A stretch of 64,000 nt of DNA from UBA3069 sp050633465. GTDB taxonomy: Bacteria; Pseudomonadota; Alphaproteobacteria; Rhodobacterales; Rhodobacteraceae. Below, piece after piece: positions 59,545 to 64,000 of this stretch. Position numbers and translations under genes: made by a program. The stretch is from NCBI GenBank assembly GCA_050633465.1, contig JBOEGO010000023.1, forward strand, positions 42,140-106,139, read 5' to 3'. The notes below the pieces were generated by a model. It saw nothing but the letters and a program-made list of their open reading frames with translations, searched no databases and was not told where the DNA came from. Position 1 is the first letter of the stretch; each line of letters opens with the position of its first letter.

Positions 59545-59871
59545 ATGCTGGATATCAGCGTCAACAAGGTGGCCAATGTGATTTTGATGGCCCGCGAACT
59601 GCGCCGCGCCGAGGGCGAGCTGCGGGCCTTTATCGACGGGCTGACACCCGAGGAACAGATCGCCCTGGTGGCGGTGATGTGGATCGGGCGCGGCTCGTTT
59701 GAACCCGAAGAACTGCAAGAGGCGCTGAACACCGCCGAGGCAGAGGCCAGCACCCCCACCGCCGACTATCTGATCGGCACGCCGCATCTGTCGGACCATC
59801 TGGAAAACGGGTTGGATGCACTGGGCCTGTCGGCAATGGACGAGGAAGACGACCTGATACGCGGCGGCTGA
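59545..59871 (+). CDS. DUF3775 family protein
   Basis: A 108-residue acidic protein. The conserved DUF3775 pattern is seen as ARELRRAEGELRAFIDGLTPEEQIALVAVMWIGRGSF followed by EELQEALNTAEAEAS and TADYLIGTPHLSDHLENGLDALG, here split for description. The function of the family is unknown. ATG at 59545 has a strong AGGAGGG site; the longer upstream frame is rmuC in another frame. The 85-base gap from rmuC shows no terminator, so it may be co-transcribed. Confidence 0.87.
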   Translation: MLDISVNKVANVILMARELRRAEGELRAFIDGLTPEEQIALVAVMWIGRGSFEPEELQEALNTAEAEASTPTADYLIGTPHLSDHLENGLDALGLSAMDEEDDLIRGG

Positions 59872-60112
59872 ATTTGTTCCGCACCCTGGGCGCGGGCGGG
59901 CTGCGCATCAGCGCACTAAAACGCAGCCCGAATAATGGAACCTTTTCTTGGTGTAATGTAAGTAGTTGTTTTTAAGCAATAAAACAGAGACTAATTTTGC
60001 GGGCGCTGTTCACAATTTTATCAGAACAGGTGATGGAGCAAAACAGCGCGCCCGTTCATTGGTTAGGCAAGACGGACGAATGATCGTCACCATGAACGAA
60101 AGGAACTACATT

Positions 60113-60391
60113 ATGACACGCTTTATCACCGCACTTGCCCTGACCGCCGCTGTTGCTACCCCCGCGTTTGCCGCACAGGAAAACACCAGCACCGTGTTCA
60201 CCCAGAAAGAACAAGCCACGCAGTCAACCAGCATGCTGAGCGAAGGTTCTTCGCAGATTGAAAACCGCGATGCATTCCTGACAGCCAAGGAAGAAGCCCG
60301 CGGCGTTGAAGCCGATGGCGTGTTCGAAGTGTATTCAGAAGGTCCCGGTTCGGAGTGGACCCCCTTCCTGCCGAACACTTACCAGCGGTAA
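60113..60391 (+). CDS. Small secreted protein of unknown function
   Basis: A 92-residue protein with a Sec signal peptide (residues 1-21, MTRFITALALTAAVATPAFA then A). The mature 71 residues are hydrophilic, rich in Ser, Gln and Glu, lack cysteine and end SEGPGSEWTPFLPNTYQR. I do not recognise a family. The start at 60113 has AAAGGAA upstream; an in-frame upstream extension lacks coding character. It heads a group of four tiny secreted protein genes. A terminator follows. Confidence 0.7.
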   Translation: MTRFITALALTAAVATPAFAAQENTSTVFTQKEQATQSTSMLSEGSSQIENRDAFLTAKEEARGVEADGVFEVYSEGPGSEWTPFLPNTYQR

Positions 60392-60423
60392 CATACTGCA
60401 CATCCGGCCCTGACAGGCCACAA

Positions 60424-60452
60424 GGGCGTCCGCAATTGCGGGCGCCTTTTTC
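60424..60452 (+). terminator. Intrinsic terminator after the first small secreted protein
   Basis: GGGCGTCCGC and GCGGGCGCC form an imperfect hairpin with an AATT-type loop, followed by TTTTT. Confidence 0.7.
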
Positions 60453-60973
60453 GTTTGTGGGCATATGATTTTCCGATGCGGTTTTCAGCCCCTCGAATCA
60501 TCGCAATGACGGGCGTGCCATGGGCCTACCGCGTGCGCTGGTCGCCGTAAAAGAAAGCCCAAGGCCCGACGTTGTGGCGATTGAAATTTCAAGATTTTGC
60601 TCCGGTGCAATCTTGCACATGGCACCTGCGCATTTCTGTAAATGGCGGTTTTTGCCAAGGGCCAAAAACACCCTGTTTTCATCACAAAACCCTACACGAA
60701 ACGATCACGCGGGCGTGAGTTGTGAGCCTTGTTACAAAATTTTTGCATTGCGAAATGTTTGTCAAGTTATTGAAACTATGCATTTATTTTGGATAACGCC
60801 ATTGCATGACGTAGTGAGGCGATCACGGGTTTCATATTCGCTGCACAAATCGGCGTGATCACAGGTGTTTTGTAAATCGCCCCCCGAAATGGCAAATATT
60901 GTTCATACCGAAACGAACCGGACACGACGAACCGCCGGTCGTAAGGACAACAACAAAACCAAGGACGACTACA
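60453..60973. other. Gene-free, AT-rich region upstream of the tandem secreted genes
   Basis: This 521-base stretch has no credible gene on either strand. It becomes AT-rich from about 60700 and probably contains the promoter and 5' leader of the first tandem copy. CGATCACG at about 60820 and CGTGATCA at about 60854 are related inverted elements, which might be an operator. Nothing else was recognised. Confidence 0.5.
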
Positions 60974-61246
60974 ATGAAAAACGCAATCTTCTCCGCCCTC
61001 GCCGTAACTTTGATCGCTGGTGGCGCATCCGCCATGAACGCCGAAGTGACCCCCAACGACAGCACCTTTACCGGCCGCGACTATGTCGAACAAAACGCCA
61101 AAGGTCTGAGCGTTGTTGAAGGATCGCAAGTGGAAGTCAGCGCCGCCTATCTGACCGGCCGCGACAAAGTCGAAGACACGAAAGGCGATACAACTGCCTA
61201 TCTGTTCGACACTGCCAAAGGCGACACCGATTACAGCCCGCGCTAA
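60974..61246 (+). CDS. Small secreted protein, tandem copy 1
   Basis: A 90-residue protein with a signal peptide (residues 1-20, MKNAIFSALAVTLIAGGASA). The mature part is acidic and holds two related elements, TGRDYVE (33-39) and TGRDKVE (61-67), and ends KGDTDYSPR. There is no cysteine and no family I know. The second copy 84 bases downstream differs at only five of 273 bases, two of which change an amino acid (Ala23 to Val, Val55 to Ile). AAGGACGA before the ATG is a plausible ribosome site. Confidence 0.75.
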   Translation: MKNAIFSALAVTLIAGGASAMNAEVTPNDSTFTGRDYVEQNAKGLSVVEGSQVEVSAAYLTGRDKVEDTKGDTTAYLFDTAKGDTDYSPR

Positions 61247-61330
61247 GCGCAGCTGCTGAACCCCAACACATATAGCACAGGCCAAAACACAAGACGCCGT
61301 GCGACACATAGAAATCCAAGGATAACGAAC

Positions 61331-61603
61331 ATGAAAAACGCAATCTTCTCCGCCCTCGCCGTAACTTTGATCGCTGGTGGCGCATCCGCCATGAACGTCG
61401 AAGTGACCCCCAACGACAGCACCTTTACCGGCCGCGACTATGTCGAACAAAACGCCAAAGGTCTGAGCGTTGTTGAAGGATCGCAAGTGGAAATCAGCGC
61501 GGCCTATCTGACCGGCCGTGACAAAGTCGAAGACACGAAAGGCGATACAACTGCCTATCTGTTCGACACCGCCAAAGGCGACACCGATTACAGCCCGCGC
61601 TAA
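61331..61603 (+). CDS. Small secreted protein, tandem copy 2
   Basis: A 90-residue near-duplicate of the preceding gene: same length, same signal peptide, and same TGRD-containing elements and C-terminus. The upstream sequences of the two copies are unrelated except for a short AAGGA ribosome site, so the duplication, or later gene conversion, covers little more than the coding part. The 84-base gap between copies has no terminator, so the two may share a message. Function is unknown. Confidence 0.75.
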   Translation: MKNAIFSALAVTLIAGGASAMNVEVTPNDSTFTGRDYVEQNAKGLSVVEGSQVEISAAYLTGRDKVEDTKGDTTAYLFDTAKGDTDYSPR

Positions 61604-61674
61604 CAGCAGGGCGCTGAACTGGCCTCCGCTCCGGCAGAATGTCGGGGCGGGCCCGGCCAGAAAAGGAGGATAAA

Positions 61675-61962
61675 ATGTTTTCGAGGAAAATAGCCGCAGT
61701 GACTGCTCTGGCGGGTGCCCTCATGGCCAGTCAGGCCGTCGCGATGACCGAACCCTTTGGCGAGGTGAAATCCTATTACAGCAATGCCAGCTATACTCTT
61801 GGGCCCGAAGTTCCGGGGCTAAGCGCGATCCACATCGCCCAAGTGAGACGCAATGCGGCAGAAATGCCGATACATGATGTGTTGCCTCGCAATCGCAATG
61901 CGCCGAATGCCCTTGGCTTTGATGCGCCGATGCGGCCAAAGGCCAATCCGTTTCGTAATTAA
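61675..61962 (+). CDS. Small secreted protein of unknown function
   Basis: A 95-residue protein with a signal peptide (residues 1-23, ending SQAVA). The mature part contains SYYSNASYTLGPEVPGLS and a basic, proline- and asparagine-rich C-terminus (LPRNRNAPNALGFDAPMRPK). It has no cysteine and no family I can name. ATG at 61675 has a strong AAGGAGGA site; an ATG at 61639 precedes that site and is rejected. It follows the tandem pair by 71 bases, and a bidirectional terminator ends the group. Confidence 0.75.
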   Translation: MFSRKIAAVTALAGALMASQAVAMTEPFGEVKSYYSNASYTLGPEVPGLSAIHIAQVRRNAAEMPIHDVLPRNRNAPNALGFDAPMRPKANPFRN

Positions 61963-61980
61963 TGCATGATTTTGCACCAA

Positions 61981-62008
61981 AAAGGCGCCCCGTTGTAGGG
62001 CGCCTTTT
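61981..62008. terminator. Bidirectional terminator between the secreted protein group and the saccharopine pair
   Basis: AAAGGCGCCC and GGGCGCCTTT form a 10-bp perfect stem around CGTTGTA, with A/T-runs on both sides, between convergent genes. Confidence 0.9.
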
Positions 62009-62038
62009 GTCGTTTCAGCGGTGCGTCCGGCGCAGTGT

Positions 62039-63181
62039 TCAGGCCAGATGATCGACGCGTTCCAGATATTGCGCGATCTTGTCGACCTCGCCCAGCCATT
62101 GCGCCACCAGTTTTGCATCCTTTGGCGCGGCGCTGACGCCCACCGGCATGGCGCGGGCCAGCACTGATTCCACCGCCAGCGACACCGGAACCGATACCAG
62201 TTGCGCCATGGCCGTACCGCGTGCATCGCCATGGGCATCCATCACATAGGTCTGATGCCAGACGGGCGCACCGTCACGTTCGGCCCGCAGGCTGACGCAC
62301 ATCACCACGCGGTCGGGTTCGCCTTCTTCATATGCGTTTTCTGCCCAGAACTGGTCAGACATTTCGACCATGCGGGCCTCGCCCTCGGGGCCGGTCAGGG
62401 TTTCGATTTCGTTGAAAACGGGGGTCCATGCTTCTGTCCAGCCGTTCAGGCGCAGGGTGCCGCGCACGAACTCCTTGATCTGCCATTCGGGGGCAAAATC
62501 ATACTGCGCGATAAACGGCAGGGAATCGCGGTTCGGGTAGACCTCGAATGTTTCGGGGCTGGGCAGCGGGGCGTCATAGCTGCTGATCGCGTCCCAGGGG
62601 CGGTTCACGTTCAATTCGGCATAGTTGCGGATCGACCGCGAGGGCGAGCGCAGGGCGCGCAGCACGCCAAGCGGCGACCAGCTGAATTTATAGCGGAACG
62701 GGTTGGCGTGTTTCGGCACCCCGCCACAGTAGGAAATGAACGAAATGTGGTTGTCGGGCGCATAGGGATCGGATGCGCGATAGGCATCGACCAGCGCGTG
62801 CGCCATCAGGTGATCAATGCCGGGGTCCAGCCCGACCTCGTTCACGAAACACAGCCCATTGTCGCGGGCGGCATCATCCAGCGCGCGCATTTCCGGCGCG
62901 ATATAGGATGACGACACAAAATGCGCCCCATTGGCCAGACAGATTTCGGCCAGTGGCACATGCATGTCGGCGGGCAGCATCGAAACCACCACATCCTGCG
63001 CGGCGATGTCGGCGGTTAGCGCGTCGATTGTGAAGGCGTGGATGCTGTCGGTCAGGTCGCCCACTGCCGCGCGGGCCTTGTCCACGGACCTGTTCCAGAC
63101 CTTGACGGGATGCCCCGCTGTGATCAGCCTACGCAGGCCGGGGATGGCCGAAAGACCGGTGCCGCACCAATGGATTGTCAT
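62039..63181 (-). CDS. Saccharopine dehydrogenase-like protein (LYS9 type)
   Basis: A 380-residue oxidoreductase with an N-terminal Rossmann fold (IHWCGTGLSAIPGLRRLITAG, with GxGxxxx spacing). The middle shows VVSMLPADMHVPLAEICLANGAHFVSSSYIAPEM and FVNEVGLDPGIDHLMAHAL, here joined by a short gap, which are the hallmarks of the glutamate-forming saccharopine dehydrogenase (LYS9) group. Such enzymes interconvert saccharopine with glutamate and aminoadipate semialdehyde. Relatives act on carboxyspermidine, so substrate is not certain. ATG at 63181 gives the Rossmann start. The next gene upstream, 25 bases away, is a lysine-forming type homologue. Confidence 0.85.
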   Translation of the reverse strand: MTIHWCGTGLSAIPGLRRLITAGHPVKVWNRSVDKARAAVGDLTDSIHAFTIDALTADIAAQDVVVSMLPADMHVPLAEICLANGAHFVSSSYIAPEMRALDDAARDNGLCFVNEVGLDPGIDHLMAHALVDAYRASDPYAPDNHISFISYCGGVPKHANPFRYKFSWSPLGVLRALRSPSRSIRNYAELNVNRPWDAISSYDAPLPSPETFEVYPNRDSLPFIAQYDFAPEWQIKEFVRGTLRLNGWTEAWTPVFNEIETLTGPEGEARMVEMSDQFWAENAYEEGEPDRVVMCVSLRAERDGAPVWHQTYVMDAHGDARGTAMAQLVSVPVSLAVESVLARAMPVGVSAAPKDAKLVAQWLGEVDKIAQYLERVDHLA

Positions 63182-63206
63182 GTTATAGTCCTTTTTTATC
63201 AGGGGC

Positions 63207-64000
63207 TTAGGCTTGTGTTCTGTGTTGGTCGAAAATGGCCTTGGCGCGGGCCCAAACGCCGCTGTCCAGATCACCCAACCCCAGCAGAGAGGGCAGCAAT
63301 TGCCCCGCGTAATCCTGTGAACTTTCGACCGGCAGCATCGAGGGCAGGTTATCAATCGCCGTCACATCCAGCAGGGGCGTGTCATGGACCCGCAGGGCGG
63401 GGGCATCCCAAGTGGTGGTGCGGTCATAGACCTTGACGGGCGAAAACTCCGATGTCGGATCGCAGGCAATATCGCCGATCACCGACAACTTGCGGGGTGT
63501 TGTCTTGGCATCGGCGGGCACGAACACGGGGCAGCCCGCATTTGCAAGGATGCAGTTCAGGAACACCTCGTGTTGCAGGATTTCGGGGAATGGCCCGCCC
63601 GATGCGGTTTCGGCCATATCCCATTTGGTCACGGCCACCCCCATCGCGGCGCACAGATCAGAGGCCCCCGTGCCGACGCGGCCCAATGCGCCAATCACGA
63701 TGGCGCGGGGGGGTGGTTTTCCCGTGGCGGCCAATTCGGTTTTCAGCTCGTCCACCAGCGCATCGCGCCCCGCATATACCCCAACAGGTGCGCAAATGCC
63801 GCCACCGGCCTGCGCCGCCCAGCATTTCAACGCCACGGCAGCACCGGCAAACCCCGCCCAATAGCCAAAAGCCGCAACGCGGCGGTGGTTTTCATCCAGC
63901 AGATATTCCAGATCATACAGCGTGCCACCGCCCGCGCCAAACCGTTTCAGTAGCACCTGACCATCGGGTTGCCCCTTGTAGGCATGGCCGAACATGATGT
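63207..64000 (-). CDS. Saccharopine dehydrogenase-like protein (LYS1 type), N-terminus beyond window
   Basis: The gene enters from the right edge, so only the C-terminal 264 residues are present. Seen are IMFGHAYKGQPDGQVLLKRF with the active-site His and Lys, a glycine-rich GAGGGTLYDLEYLLDENHRR, VAAFGYWAGFAGAAVALKC and the Rossmann loop VIGALGRVGTGASDLCAAMG. These match the lysine-forming saccharopine dehydrogenase (LYS1) and alanine dehydrogenase-like fold. It probably forms an operon with the LYS9-type gene. Together they suggest a saccharopine route for lysine breakdown or the reverse. Confidence 0.85.
   Translation of the reverse strand, partial: IMFGHAYKGQPDGQVLLKRFGAGGGTLYDLEYLLDENHRRVAAFGYWAGFAGAAVALKCWAAQAGGGICAPVGVYAGRDALVDELKTELAATGKPPPRAIVIGALGRVGTGASDLCAAMGVAVTKWDMAETASGGPFPEILQHEVFLNCILANAGCPVFVPADAKTTPRKLSVIGDIACDPTSEFSPVKVYDRTTTWDAPALRVHDTPLLDVTAIDNLPSMLPVESSQDYAGQLLPSLLGLGDLDSGVWARAKAIFDQHRTQA

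Noticed and set aside
60776..61486. Minus-strand open frame of 236 codons containing long direct repeats
   Set aside because: The repeats are only the reverse strand of the tandem secreted-protein genes. The sense frames have signal peptides and ribosome sites.
1..64000. tRNA, rRNA or CRISPR sequences
   Set aside because: No cloverleaf arms, rRNA core sequences or regularly spaced repeats were noticed by reading. A tRNAscan-SE or similar run would be decisive.

Overview
The window is 64 kb of chromosome from a Rhodobacterales (roseobacter-type) alphaproteobacterium. The evidence is the high GC content, alphaproteobacterial gene orders such as glnK-amtB, mutL-rmuC and an rsmD-oxidoreductase pair, an alphaproteobacterial LexA operator of the form GTTC-N7-GTTC, a creatinase, a taurine:pyruvate-type aminotransferase, and typical roseobacter intergenic repeats. 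No rRNA, tRNA, CRISPR array, prophage or plasmid replication gene was seen. Most of the window is ordinary metabolic and housekeeping chromosome.

Layout. 1-5.1 kb: an exported protein (cut by the window edge), a DUF599 membrane protein and the glycolate oxidase operon glcDEF. 5.2-8.9 kb: two tandem secreted trypsin-like proteases, a small heat-shock protein with a possible RpoH promoter, and a PLP aminotransferase. 8.9-15 kb: an accessory island made of a decayed IS5-type element with both ends visible and an SOS mutagenesis cassette imuA-imuB-dnaE2 under a LexA operator. 15.1-19.9 kb: succinate-semialdehyde dehydrogenase, an alpha/beta hydrolase, a P1 (DmpA-type) peptidase and creatinase. 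20.1-27.6 kb: seven co-directional genes centred on an AAA+ ATPase, with coiled-coil and membrane partners and no assigned function. This is the best candidate for an undescribed system, and one of its genes looks like a low-GC insertion.

27.8-34 kb: class III aminotransferase, OmpA-like protein, AhpD-like protein, GNAT, CinA-like protein, sfsA and map. 34-41.4 kb: SulP transporter plus a universal stress protein, queF, an orphan TRAP binding protein, rsmD, an FAD oxidoreductase, a peroxiredoxin and a MarR regulator. 41.5-48.6 kb (minus strand): MscS channel, phhB, FemAB-like acyltransferase, GDPD, RidA and a type I secretion ATPase/adaptor pair. 48.8-54.6 kb: mlaA-mlaC-type lipid transport genes, a class A penicillin-binding protein, and glnK-amtB for ammonium. 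55.1-59.9 kb: membrane urate hydroxylase with a cytochrome c tail, mutL, rmuC and a DUF3775 protein. 60.1-62 kb: four tiny secreted proteins, two of them a near-identical tandem duplication. 62-64 kb: a pair of saccharopine dehydrogenase-like genes, the second cut by the window end.

Many neighbouring genes overlap by 4 bases (ATGA), which marks translationally coupled operons: glcE-glcF, the two proteases, dnaE2-imuB, rsmD-oxidoreductase, mutL-rmuC, GDPD-RidA, and secretion ATPase-adaptor. Intrinsic terminators close many units. Two related families of short intergenic repeats recur across the window, mostly near the 3' ends of genes.
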